Program-made: the position numbers and the translations under genes
The notes under the pieces: generated by a model
The model's input: only the letters and a program-made list of their open reading frames with translations
Told to the model about the DNA's origin: nothing
Database searches by the model: none
Shown here: piece by piece, positions 43,229 to 53,596 of the stretch
How positions within the stretch are numbered: the stretch's first letter is position 1
Layout of the letters: every line of letters starts with the position of its first letter
Source of the DNA: Oegoconia quadripuncta
Lineage: Eukaryota > Arthropoda > Insecta > Lepidoptera > Autostichidae
Assembly: GCA_949316235.1 (NCBI GenBank)
Contig: OX438744.1
Span: forward strand, 37,382,778 to 37,446,777
DNA length: 64,000 nt
Reading direction: 5' to 3'

Positions 43229-43975
43229 CGGGTTCTATAGTATGGGCTCATCCAAATAATTTGTCTTTTTTCCCCCCCCATCGAAACAGGAGCAAAAAGA
43301 TTAACAAAAAGTATGGACAATGAGTGTGTTTTTGCAAATAACATCGTAACTTTTTCTTAGCACGCGTTAGAATTTAAAACTTTGTTTTTATGCGTGAGGT
43401 TTTTGTCGTTGTGCTAGGTCGTGGTCGGATTTGCATTTTGGGTGATTGAATATCCAAAATGTCTTTAGGAAAAGCGTTAAGGAACATTACCTTTCCATTT
43501 CATAGTGTTATTCCGTGTATTATATGTATGTTATACTTTATATTCGTATGTATTGAAGTATGTACTTATTTATGTATTTATGTACTTATTAGTATGTAGT
43601 TACATTTATATTCGGTTAGGTTTTTTTATCTATCATATTTATCCATTTTTTAGATTGTGCACGTCTTATCTGCCTCTTCCAGTCATATCTCTCTTTCGTA
43701 GGTCTGCTGGAAGAAATTTCATTGTAGAAATAAGCAGAACCTGTTGTGTCGTCTCTATTATGTTGTATCTGTATGTCTTTTTTTCTTGTGTGCAATAAAT
43801 GATAAATAAATAAAATAAATGTCTATTTATATAGGTTGCGATACACTTTATAAAAACCAAATTAGTAGGCTGTTCGACTCCGTCAATTGTCCTTTTTTAA
43901 CCAAGAGCGTGTGATTGACCACTTTAACCAATCACAGTTGATGTAAATTTTTTCGTACAAATTACACATCAAAAG
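43229..43975. other. Unassigned
   Basis: Plus-strand 43505-43798 is a low-complexity, Tyr/Leu-rich frame ending in a TGTGTGCAATAAATGATAAA string that looks like a LINE tail. Not called as a gene. Confidence 0.35.
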
Positions 43976-44215
43976 CCGACCTGTTTGGTGTAGTGGTTAG
44001 AAACTCTGACTGCTATACCAAAAGGTCGCGGGTTCGAATCCCGCTAGGGGCATATGTTTGTATGATGAATACAGACGGGCGTACCCGAGTTACGGATGTT
44101 TTTCATTTATGTAGTTATTTATAAAAAAAAATGTATTTGTGTAGTTTATCAACCATCTGGTATCCATAAAACAAGCCTAGTTGCTTAGTGTGGAACTAGA
44201 CGGCGCTATTAATAA
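43976..44215 (+). mobile_element. SINE C, full-length
   Basis: Head CGACCTGTTTGGTGTAGTGG (A box), B box GGTTCGAATCCC intact, CATATGTTTGTATGATGAAT, body with TATCAACCATCTGGTATCC and end GTGGAACTAGACGGCGCT. With 51748-51998 it defines the family. Confidence 0.92.
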
Positions 44216-44396
44216 GTTAAAAAAAAATACCATAAATTTGGTTTTGGTCGTTACTTGACCTCTTGTATAGTTAAATTTTGAGGTAACTTTAACCTTATTA
44301 TTATAACTTATGATATATAAAGAGTTTGTATAAAATCTACAGAATATTAAGATACCATAATTATAAAAAAAATATCTACATTAAAATTAGAAGAGA

Positions 44397-44573
44397 TATG
44401 AGCGTCGGTGGCTAAGCGATTAAGACGCGATCTCCCAAAAAATCTAAGACATGTGAAGTCCCCAACGCGCATTGGGCCAGCGTGATGGACTATGACCCAA
44501 CTCCCTTATTATACGAGGGAAGGCTTATATCCCACATACATGCAGTGGGATGTATACGGGCTGAGGATGATGA
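44397..44573 (+). mobile_element. SINE D with head
   Basis: The only copy here that keeps the 5' part: ATGAGCGTCGGTGGCTAAGC GATTAAGACGCGATCTC (A-box-like GTGGCTAAGCG). Then CCCAACGCGCATTGGGCCAG and a 10-bp insertion (ACATACATGC) before CAGTGGGATGTATACGGG and GATGATGAAG. Confidence 0.88.
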
Positions 44574-45194
44574 AGTAGTAGCCTCATTACAGTTAGTGTT
44601 TTCAAGCTGCATCTGTACGTTCAATTGAAAACCACCAGGACCGACTGTTTAAACGTAGTCTCGGAATGTCGGAAAAACTCTTATGAAAATGCCCAGTAGT
44701 AGTCACCCATCCAAAGATCGGGGTGAAACCTCGTTTCCTACTTACAGATGCATCCTAATTCTTTCTTTAATTAATCTGGCGTCTAAGGTAGGACACCTTC
44801 TACAGTAGGCTGCATGTCGATTACCACTGTCGATCCTAGCTTAGAGGCGGTAGGATTGATTTTATATACTTAGACCTAAAATTTAAATAAATTTTTCTTT
44901 CTTTCTAAATGCCTCTGAATCTGAAAATAAATATGGGAAAATAAGGTTTTGAGAAGACGGGAAGAATGTCTCAATTATCTTATTTAATGCTCGCTCCTGT
45001 CATTGCCATTGCCAAATATATTGTCCTTATACCCAATAGTTTCGTTGAAAATATCGCTTTTAGTCATAAGGCGGGTTTATTGTACATTCTAGCCTTATTA
45101 TCAGCTTTCTGTACCTACAATGTGTTTTCCTTCTGTTGTGCAATTAATGTCACAAATGGAAAGTGTATCTGCTTGTCCGACATTCACGCCTGAA
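44574..45194. other. Unassigned; faint 5S-like string
   Basis: AGTCACCCATCCAAAGATCG (about 44702) resembles the reversed 5S C box, but the rest of 5S is not present. A CTTTCTTTC run ends near 44907. Confidence 0.35.
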
Positions 45195-45315
45195 CTGCTG
45201 GACTGATCGTATTTAAATTTGGCAGAGAGGCAGCTCGAGACCTGGAGACGGACATAGGCTATTTTTCATCCTGAAAACGAATAAAGTAATTCCACGCAGA
45301 CGAAGCCGCGGAAAG
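45195..45315 (+). mobile_element. RTE-type tail, second half
   Basis: GAACTGCTGGACTGATCGTA, TTTAAATTTGGCAGAGAGG, GACATAGGCTATTTTTCATC and CGCAGACGAAGCCGCGGAAA GC. This is a different subfamily from the copies at 7815 and 50356. Confidence 0.75.
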
Positions 45316-45814
45316 CTATTTCATTATTGTAAAATTATGGTTCATCTAAAAATCCACTCCGGCCAAGAAACATTTGGCAAAAACATACGCTATTCACGCC
45401 TATTTCATCTTACCTCATAACTTCAGGTTGCAAGTCGTCACTTCTAATCCCGCGCATGTGTGCACCTGACATTGGCATAAGTGTGAGGGAGAGGGCTGAT
45501 GTGCAGGCGCATGTTTCACTGTTGCCAGCTTTCCCACCCCCGCTGGTTACGCGGATTAAGTGATGTTGATACTTTTCGCGGGAATTATATGTTTATACAA
45601 CAAACGACACTCTATACTCGCCGGTGAGTATAGATCCGCGTCTTTGTCACACCCTAGAGTCACCGCGATCTTTAGTACGACTAAGGTCGCCTAGGCCTTT
45701 CACTGTTTGTCACTAAACATACCTATGTATAGCACACTACAATTAGCTTTTTTCCAAATTCAAAATTGTGTGTCGGAGAGTTTCTTGCATCGTTTCTTCT
45801 CTCTGACTATACAC
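45316..45814. other. Unassigned, GC-balanced, with a palindrome
   Basis: CTATACTC (45612-45619) and GAGTATAG (45626-45633) form a palindrome around GCCGGT. No exon resolved. Confidence 0.35.
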
Positions 45815-46060
45815 ATTACGAAGCGATGGTAATCAAGTCTCTAAATTCCCCCATGCAACGCCCTAAGCCGAGGTTCGAGCCCTGCGTGGGCACCCTTAGG
45901 CGTCGGTTGCAACCACCTACTTTTCGTCCTGTTGCATGCAGTCAGGGTGCGCTTCGCGCACCATGACTACATGCAAGAGATTGGGTAGAGCGCTATCGCG
46001 CTCGCCCCAGCGCTGAAAAGTCTTTAGGACTGTCAGCGAGTTCCAGCCTACAAAAAAAAA
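45815..46060 (+). mobile_element. SINE with tRNA-like head and three hairpins
   Basis: Head ACGAAGCGATGGTAATCAAG with a perfect B box GGTTCGAGCCC (45872-45882). The body then folds into three adjacent hairpins: a stem of about 20 bp at 45932-45976 (TTGCATGCAGTCA..GGTGCGC, loop TTC), a GAGCGC/GCGCTC stem closed by GGG/CCC at 45983-46007, and CGCTGA/TCAGCG with an inner AGTC/GACT stem at 46011-46038. It ends in CCTACAAAAAAAAA (A9). Only one copy lies in the window. The layout is that of a Pol III SINE; I cannot name it. Confidence 0.7.
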
Positions 46061-46689
46061 TAGAGTAATAAATATCAAATTTGGTACAGCCATTGATGGT
46101 GCTATAGATACGAGGACCTATGGTCACGCGAATAAATCCCCTTCGCAGTTAACTAAGGGCTAGTATTTCAGAATGTTGCTTCAAGCGTAGATCTACGCTT
46201 GAGCATAGTCAGAAAGAGTGGCCGATATACAAGTTACATAAAGCTGTCCCTTTTTAACTATCCTCAAACGGAGATCTCTGCTTGAGTAACGTTCTGTAAT
46301 ACCGACGTAGTATTCTTGTCTTTTCTTATCTTAAATGATATATGTTCTTCTTCAGAATTTCAATACGTTCGATTCAGAGGTTTAGTCGTGAAAAAGTGAC
46401 AAACAGGCAGACAAATTACTTACGCATTTATAATATTACATATATATGTAGGACACTAGCCTTTAATTACCTAATATTACTATTTAATGTTGTAATGTAC
46501 CTTTTTATTTGTGGTGAGATAATAAACATTTATTATTATTTTAAATTTATTTTGTTAAATTATTATTATAGAATTTCACGGAGCGCATTGCTCTGTAAGT
46601 TTATGTGATGTAAAAATCGATAAATAGAAACATAACATGACGCTAGTAGAAGTTGGTTCTGGGAGATAACGCTTCCACTCATTCTAGAT
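46061..46689. other. Unassigned
   Basis: AT-rich toward the end; the frame at 46342-46608 has no motif support. Confidence 0.3.
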
Positions 46690-46920
46690 ATTTTATGTGA
46701 AAAGAACTGAACCAAATTGTCTCTTCCCGTGTGACGCTAAGGGAATTTATATCAAAAAAGAAATATAAGTCTTACCCTTTTCAATGTTGATGAGGTCACC
46801 TTTAATGTGTGCGTTTCTGCTTATTTCGAAAGGTGAATCATGGATATCGTTTCAAGTATTGCACTGGTTGGATTATCTCTGACCACCCCATTTGGGATAA
46901 AGGCCATAATGTTAATTATG
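46690..46920 (+). mobile_element. Family E repeat, with full tail
   Basis: CAAATTGTCTCTTCCCGTGT, AAAGGTGAATCATGGATATC and the complete tail TCTGACCACCCCATTTGGGA TAAAGGCCATAATG. The central GCGATGGGCTCACC block is decayed to ATGTTGATGAGGTCACC. Confidence 0.75.
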
Positions 46921-47844
46921 TATGGGTGAATGCTGTTCTTCGGAAAATTACGCTATATTAGACAACTTTTCTTCCCTTCTTCACTTAGATTACATTACAT
47001 TAGCTATCGAGTATCAAAATAGTTATTCGTAGTACAGGGGTAACAAATAGTGGGCGTTCAAACCAAGGGTGGGTCGCATAAAGCAACCTTTTTTTTTCAA
47101 ACATCCACCACATTTTTTCTACCTGCGAACCCGAAATCTTTACCTGATCTGTGTGCAAGCGCAGATTCTAACATTTCTTGAATTCGGAATGAAAAAATTC
47201 GAAAAAAATCCGTGCCGTGCGACCTAGTATTGTGAGGGGGGTTTTTGCTAGATTTTTTACAGGAATTTCACTTGCTGTTAGTAAGGTGTTTTTGTTATGT
47301 TTACACTTTTTTTTCTCAGTTTATTTTGACCGTTATCGAAAGGCTTTTACAATGGACTTTTTGCACAAGTAAACCTGACTCTACAATTTTTGAACCGCTT
47401 TGTTTGACTGCGGCTATCAATTCAACTCTTCCAACATTTTAAAAGATTTAAAAAGAAACCATTTGTGGTTTATTGAATCTGTAAAAAAAAACATAAAAGT
47501 ATGTTTTGCAATTGTTATAACAATTTTTACTTAAACATTAGATTTCCTATGATAGATATATAGAGTAATAACTATGGAACAATACAGGTCAGAACTCAAT
47601 TTTTCTTAGTTGAGAGCAGAGCTGATAAAATAAATAAATTTTATATGTACTATATTTTGTAAATGTAAGTACTTACCTACAACATATAATTTATTCTTCT
47701 TATTATAATCATTATCATTAATTATATCACTTTTAACTTTATATTATGTGTTTATTATATTCACAAACATGTTTTAATAATATTAAATACTATTCATAAT
47801 TTATGTACATGTTAAATATGATGTCATAATTAAAAAATTGCGTC
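46921..47844. other. Unassigned
   Basis: Several T/A homopolymer runs; no coding or repeat call. Confidence 0.3.
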
Positions 47845-48008
47845 TGCTGCATCTTCTCGAGACAGCATAGTGTCCAACAGGCAAGCAGCGTTCCCGCGCT
47901 GAATAGCGAGACTTACTCTCTGCGCTAAGAAGCTGCCCGCTCTGCGGTCACAAGAAGCTTCGATGAGACGCGCCAACAGGTCTTGGACCAGGCGTTTTGC
48001 TCCTTAGA
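47845..48008 (-). mobile_element. Retroelement ORF C-terminal fragment (DRRAGSFL)
   Basis: Minus strand reads KRLVQDLLARLIEASCDRRA GSFLAQRVSLAIQRGN, AACLLDTMLSREDAADA, close to the last 50 residues of the fragment at 10351-10716 (CDLRAGAYLAQCLSLAIQRG). Open over its whole length. Confidence 0.85.
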
Positions 48009-48269
48009 GGTCCTGGTAATCAATTAATAAGATAACATAAGATAAGATTATTCTGGGAAAAGCGACTAATGTATCATGTATCATGAGCATAACACTGTAT
48101 TGACCCAGTGATGGGCATCAGCGTCATAAGTATGCAGCTCCCAAATAATCTGCGATCGCCAACTCGCCTGCCCAGAGTGACGATTAGGAACCTTCCTTGC
48201 AAAACGATCCAAATAATGTGAGAACATGTCCCGCAGTGGACTGCCAGTAGGAGATGCAGCAAGTTTAAA
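48009..48269. other. Unassigned
   Basis: Two overlapping minus-strand short frames (48295-48074 and 48272-48081) are open but mutually exclusive and unrecognised. Confidence 0.3.
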
Positions 48270-48534
48270 CACATTGGGTTAGCACTTGACCTCAATTACA
48301 TCTGATGTTAAGTGAAGATAAGGCCGAAGGTGGAAGCGTACTGACCGACGCACCATCTTATTTGGGGGTTTGGCTATCTTAGCTCTAACAACCGTACCAC
48401 AACAATGCTATTAACACTACTGCTTGGTGGCAGACTTAGATAAGATGGTGGATTTAAATTGCCCTACAACCAACTAAACCGAATTTTAAACATGTACCCC
48501 ACTAAGGATCGAACCCGCGACCTCCGATTCTTAA
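48270..48534 (-). mobile_element. SINE A, diverged
   Basis: From ACACATTGGGTTAGCACTTG to GGATCGAACCCGCGACCTCC. The GCTAGCTACC block is deleted (48450), and the A-box half of the head is missing beyond 48534. Confidence 0.82.
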
Positions 48535-48808
48535 ACACTTACGTCAATTGAAATAAAAATCGAATTACACGCAAAGAACGAGTAATCAGCTTGTATACTA
48601 TATCATACATGTCTTGGTACTCGTTGTATAACACTTAATTTCAGTGTCAAGATTGTAGCAACACCACACAATGTAAATCCCACTTGATAGACTGTCGTGT
48701 TGTACGGTACACGAATCATGGCGTTTGCATGACTCTCCGCTGTAGCATTCAAGCGTCCGAGACGAGTGTATGGCACGAGCACAGCCATAGAAAGTAAACT
48801 GCGAAGTA

Positions 48809-48900
48809 TTATTATTATTATTAGGAGCCCATATTGTCCCACTGCTGGGCAAAGGCCTCCCTCCTCTCTCTCCACGGTTCTCTATCCCAGGCCTCCTGCG
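48809..48900 (-). mobile_element. LINE 3' tail with (ATT)n
   Basis: On the minus strand GAGGAGGCCTTTGCCCAGCA GTGGGACAATATGGGC then CTCCTAATAATAATAATAAT. The coding-like text EREEGGLCPAVGQYGL is the usual reading through this tail. Not a gene. Confidence 0.75.
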
Positions 48901-49084
48901 AAGTAAATGAAATGAAAAATATTCTGTTACTATTTAGAGTTCAGGGACTACTTTAAGGGACAGCGCGCACTTGTGATTTTTTTTTTGACCGATAGTTTAA
49001 TCGCAGTCAATATCGATAGTTCGATCCGTTCATCAAATGTCGCGCATCAAATGTTCGCATCAAATGCGCGAACTGCCACCATAC

Positions 49085-49620
49085 TGAATTGTATTGTATT
49101 GTATTTATTCGTCAACAATGTCATTGTGTTCGAAATTATATAACATAAAACATGAAATCAAATTATAAAATATGGAATAACTTATCAATAACTAGGATTA
49201 ATTTATAAAATTATGGAATAAATTATAAAACATATTCTAATTGCATCAGTACAAAAACATAAAATCTAATTATAAGCACAACCTTAATCATCTTTTCATT
49301 CATTAATCATTAAAAGTCATCTAACAATACATAAAATAACTAATATAAAAACATTAAATTTTAATAAAGTAAATAGTCAAATATTATTATAAATCAGTCA
49401 ATCCTAGAACGATCAAAATATCCCTCGATTAAAAAATCACAAATTCGCGCTGGCATTAAATGTTTTGTATATATAAATGTTGCCAAGTAGGTGCAGATTT
49501 ACATTATATGTTTCATTTAAACCATGGAATAATATTCGAGCAAATATTCGTCGACAATTTGGACCTCAAAACCAGGAATCACAAATAATCTGGCACCCTA
49601 AGACTGTTCACTAGCATCCT
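49085..49620 (-). mobile_element. Probable LINE 3' end, decayed
   Basis: The plus strand begins with (TTGTA)n (ATTGTATTGTATTGTATTTA, 49088), the complement of a polyadenylated tail. The minus strand inside gives coding-like pieces: GARLFVIPGFEVQIVDEYLL and HLMPARICDFLIEGYFDRSR with stops between them, in one frame. Not assigned to a family. Confidence 0.45.
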
Positions 49621-50182
49621 GTAAACCGAAAGACAACGTATAATTAACACTAGAAAGAGGTGGTGGTATGCACACAGTCGGCCGCCGCAAAAAGACTAAC
49701 CTACTAAAAAAGAAATTAAATATAGTCTCCACAAATTAGTTACCGAGTTATACCGATCGCGACCCACACAGACGCACGAACTAGTTTTTATGGTCTGTAT
49801 GAAAGTCACGGCCATTGCCTAATAAACAACGCACCTATACCTACTGGCTGTCGGTTTAGGAAGCTGGCGTATTTTGTGACGTCACCGAAAATGGAGCACA
49901 GTGACGTCACGATTTGTTGAAAAAGTATATTGTGTTGATGATAAGAAGACTTTTCTCACATAGGTAGGTACCTTTAATGTGATTAGAATTATTTTTTTTA
50001 TATTTTTACTACAGTTACCTTACCTTATATACCTATTATAATGCAATATCAAAGGTGTAGAGTCAGATGAGCATGATCAGTTTGAGCTTTGGTAAAATGG
50101 TTGTAGAAAGTCCTCCTCCAAAACCCTCAAATATTATGTCTATTAACCGAACAAATTTAACTTTCGATAATCTTAAAGGTTT
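49621..50182. other. Unassigned; paired CRE-like palindromes
   Basis: GTGACGTCAC occurs twice, at 49876-49885 and 49901-49910, exactly 25 bp apart. AATTAACACTAGAAAGAGG near 49642 recalls a piggyBac end but no partner end was found. Confidence 0.35.
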
Positions 50183-50316
50183 CTGCTTGACGGCAGACTT
50201 AGATAAGATGATGGTAGCTAGACAGATGAATAATCATGTACCCCGCTGGGAATCGAACCCGCTACCTCCGTTTTGTATACCTTATGATGTTCACATTGAA
50301 CTGTGGAGGCGGTTAA
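50183..50316 (-). mobile_element. SINE A, head and short body
   Basis: CTGCTTGACGGCAGACTTAG, GATGATGGTAGCTAGACAGA, then a deletion to ATCATGTACCCCGCTGGGAA and the head ending in GGAGGCGGTTA. About 50 bases of the GGTAGGGCATTTTAAATG part are missing. Confidence 0.82.
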
Positions 50317-50355
50317 GTAACCTCTCGCCGTGTTCAATCTAAGTAATTTAACTTC

Positions 50356-50589
50356 CAACTAATATTATAAATACGAAAGGTTGGATGTATGTTTGTTTGT
50401 TGCTCAATCACGGCAAAACAGCTGAACGGATTTGGATGAAATTTGGTACATAGGTAGAATATACCCTGGATTAAGACATAGGATACTTTTTATATAGATA
50501 AAGTGAGTAGTTCCTGCGGAATACACAAATTAAACATATCCGCGATAAAGCTATTCGACGCAGGCGAAGTCGCGAGCGGAAAGCTAGTC
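50356..50589 (+). mobile_element. RTE-type tail, full
   Basis: From CAACTAATATTATAAATACG through GATTTGGATGAAATTTGGTA, GAATATACCCTGGATTAAGA, to GACGCAGGCGAAGTCGCGAG CGGAAAGCTAGT. The best-preserved copy of this tail in the window. Confidence 0.88.
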
Positions 50590-50695
50590 TTTAATATACA
50601 AGAAACTCTCACTACTGATACATCCTTAACGATCCTGCGAAGAAAATAAAACAATACAAATACTCTTTACTCCAAATTTATTAAAAAAACATTAT

Positions 50696-51180
50696 AGGGC
50701 TTTTGTTTTGGATGCGATCTGTGTCGACACTTTAGCCTCGTCTCACATCCAGTCCTCGACGATTAAAGCTGGTGCTGCGACTGAAGCGGTCAAAAGGGTC
50801 AAGCTAACAAAATATAGATGCATCGGGCTCCAATATAATTTTATTCCTCTTGAAGTTGAGACTCTAGGGGCCGTATTAATAAATCGATGTTGAGATTGAG
50901 ATCGCATCTCAGTCTCAATACAATTTTATTTTCATATTGTTTTAATATGCAACAGATTCTTAAGCGTCAACTTAAGGGCATATCAGTCTTGAGAACGGTT
51001 TATTAATATGGACCTAAGTCCTTGGGGCCCCGGAACTCTATCACTTTATAATGAGTGTCCGACCAGAATAGTCTACGTCTCAGGCGATACAAGAGCTGGC
51101 ACTTATCTTACTCAAATATTAAGAGTTGCCATCCATCTTGACCACTCTCCCACAGAGGACGATCATGAACGAAATATTTT
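50696..51180 (+). mobile_element. Retroelement ORF C-terminus interrupted by MITE G4
   Basis: First part (50696-50867): RAFVLDAICVDTLASSHIQS, RVKLTKYRCIGLQYNFIPLE, VETL. After the MITE (51015-51180): PWGPGTLSLYNECPTRIVYV, SGDTRAGTYLTQILRVAI. The two parts are in the same frame once the MITE and one copy of the target (TAA/TAG) are ignored, and both are free of stops. Same family as 10351 and 47845, so the LINE copy was intact here when the MITE landed. Confidence 0.88.
50868..51014. mobile_element. MITE family G, copy 4, complete (147 bp)
   Basis: Ends GGGCCGTATTAATAAATCG and CGGTTTATTAATATGGACC are inverted repeats. Flanked by TAG (50865-50867) and TAA (51015-51017), a slightly mutated 3-bp target of the TWA type. 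The centre, GAGATTGAGATCGCATCTCA, shares the GAGATTGAGA motifs of the longer copies. Smallest and only complete family member in the window. Confidence 0.85.
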
Positions 51181-51747
51181 TTTTTAATTGCTTTAATCAC
51201 TGCAAATAGTCTATAATATTTGCAGATGTTAGTTTTCAATGGCATACTTGTTCGACGCTTGCGATATTATTTATAAAACACTGATTGCCAAGGTCAGTAC
51301 ATCCACCAATAGCCGAAGATAGAGAAGGAAAATGATGCAGCAATAATAATCTCTATAAGCATCATTATTGGATGAATAATTTGGTAAATTATATGTTTGT
51401 TCAATCAATAGTATGAATTATGGATGTACAGTAGACGGCACAAGGTACAAGCCCTAGCCTAAGCTGGAGAACTTGCAAGCGTCTATTGAATCTCTAACAC
51501 GAGGTGAATTGTACATTATAATTGTCTATTATATAATCGTAAATGAAGTAGTTCCGGGATTCTCTAGAATATTTTTTATTTTTAACCCCCGTTGAAAAAT
51601 GACAAGTGTTCTGTGTTTGACAGCGTTTTGTGAGTATTCAGTCTTTGTCCGAACGGTTCTCAGTGATGCTAATGCGTGGTCCAATTTTAGTACAGCTTCT
51701 TTTATATTAAATACTAAATAAAGGAGCAGGTTTATTAGCTGTTTCTG
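51181..51747. other. Unassigned
   Basis: No coding or repeat content recognised. Confidence 0.3.
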
Positions 51748-51998
51748 TCGACCTGTTTGGTGTAGTGGTTAGCAACTCTGACCACTATACCAAAAGGTTG
51801 CGGGTTCGAATCCCGCTAGGGGCATATGTTTGTGTGATGAATACGGACATATGTACCCGAGTTATGGATGTTTTCATTTATAATAAGTATTTATTTACAA
51901 AAAAAAAATGTATTTATGTAGTATATCAACCATCTGGTATCCACAACACAAGCCTATAGTTGCTTAAAGTGGAACTAGATGGCGCTGTGTGTATGTCA
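51748..51998 (+). mobile_element. SINE C, full-length
   Basis: TCGACCTGTTTGGTGTAGTG GTTAGCAACTCTGAC, B box GGTTCGAATCCC, central A9 run, and the end GTGGAACTAGATGGCGCTGT. Both Pol III boxes intact. Confidence 0.92.
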
Positions 51999-52233
51999 AG
52001 GATATTTATTATTTATTTAGTTTCTAATTTTCTCTTTATTTTTAGGAACGTTGAGACACTATGTGACTAAGTTCCATAGTACCCCAAAACAAGCACACTC
52101 ACTACTACAATAAATGACTCGTTTGGTACAAACTTCTATACATAAAACGATATAACAACCTGGATTGAGCTGACAGTGGGAAAAACAGAATACCTTGGAG
52201 GAATGTCTTCTACACATCCACATGTTTCACAAT

Positions 52234-52555
52234 AACCGCCTCCGTGGCTCAATGTGAACAACATTGGGTGTATAAATAGGAGGTCGCGGGTTCGATCCCC
52301 AGCGGGGTACATGTTTAAGTACTCGGTTTAGTTGGTGGTAGGGCATTTCAAATGTCCGCCTGGCTAGCTACCACCATCTTATCTAAATCTGCCGCCAAGT
52401 AGCAATGTTAATGGCATTGTTGTGTTCCGGTTGTCAGAGATAAGATAGCCAGTCCCCCAAATGTGTTCGGGTTTCCAGGTCAGTACGCTTCCACCTTCGA
52501 CCTCATCTTCACTTAACATCAGGTGTGATTGAGATCAAGTACGAGCCCGTCGTGC
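52234..52555 (+). mobile_element. SINE A, full-length
   Basis: Complete plus-strand copy from AACCGCCTCCGTGGCTCAAT to GAGCCCGTCGTGCTTTTTT. Intact B box (GGTTCGATCCC). Together with 24418 and 39513 it gives a reliable family consensus of about 320 bp. Confidence 0.93.
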
Positions 52556-52832
52556 TTTTTTGAGGATATTTGAATGATTTGATAAAGCCTTTAGGTTTGG
52601 TTTATTTGGATGATCTAATCATTTGCTTCCGCTACAGTTTTCAATTTCTAGTTACATTGAAAGACTTGCAGTAACCACCTCAATGGGTGAAAGCTGATGA
52701 TTGCCGATGGATGCCAGTCACACCAGTCATGCTACTGCTTATCACCGGTCTAAATTGTTGCCTCAAAACCCCAACTCGGTATTTTCTACACCCATTTGAT
52801 GAGTTGGCGCTAGAAATGTTGTACGCGATATA

Positions 52833-53378
52833 ATCAAATCAAATCAAATCAAAAATGCTTTATTTCCTAGGTACACAGAGTGCACTTAAAATAGTCAAAT
52901 TTTACATTTTTAAAGCTACTGCTTGTTGAAAAGGCAATTTTCCCCTGAGAAGAACAAGCAAAAAACTCGAAGAAAAAAAGTTTTTATATTACGAAATTAT
53001 TAATTATTATTTTGTATTATAATATTTCATTATTAATTGCGAAATAGCCTGGTTATGCGAACGGGCTGGTTATGTCCATGAATGTTTATCATCTAAATAA
53101 TCTGATATTTTATAATATGCTTTCTCAATAAGTTTCTGTTTTATAGTATCTTTCAATTTATTGAAGGGAAGATTTTGTATATCGACAGGAACCTTATTGA
53201 AAAAGCGTATACATATAACCCTTTGAATGAATTACTGACTTTGCAGAGGCGACTTATGTGACCTGCAAGTTTATCTTTATTTCTTGTATTGACATCATGT
53301 TTATCACTATTTTTCCTAAATGATGCTATATTTTTTGGATCCACCATATACACTATAAAGAAAACTTGCCCCAACATC
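52833..53378 (-). mobile_element. Jockey-like LINE 3' end
   Basis: Plus-strand start (CAAAT)n at 52833-52856 is the complement of the tail. Minus strand coding end: SDKHDVNTRNKDKLAGHISR, LCKVSNSFKGL, then a small insertion that breaks the FFNKVPVDIQ block. UTR and ORF end match 17419-17900 closely. The N-terminal border GTTGGGGCAAGTTTTCTTTA recurs at 54440. Confidence 0.88.
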
Positions 53379-53596
53379 CATAATCCCAGTAAAGCCTGAT
53401 GAATTTGTGGCAGACTAGTAACCTGCCTGCTGTCAATTGAGAACGACCGGAATTTACTGTGTACGTATCCAAGCTTTGAACCACAGAAATACTCTTAAAG
53501 AAAGACCACTAACTGGTCACTTAACTTCGATAACCAAGAAACAATAGCTATTTCTGTAGCTACAATATACTCCAGGAATCATAAGAAAAGAAGCAC

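Noticed and set aside
44702..44725. Second 5S-derived SINE on the minus strand
   Set aside because: Only one C-box-like string (AGTCACCCATCCAAAG) is present; the A box and the SINE body are missing.
48598..48875. Two overlapping minus-strand frames starting EREEGGLCPAVG
   Set aside because: The start is the standard reading through a common LINE tail with an (ATT)n end; no gene.
49640..49670. piggyBac-type end (TTAA next to CACTAGAAAG)
   Set aside because: No inverted partner end and no transposase nearby; the match is too short.
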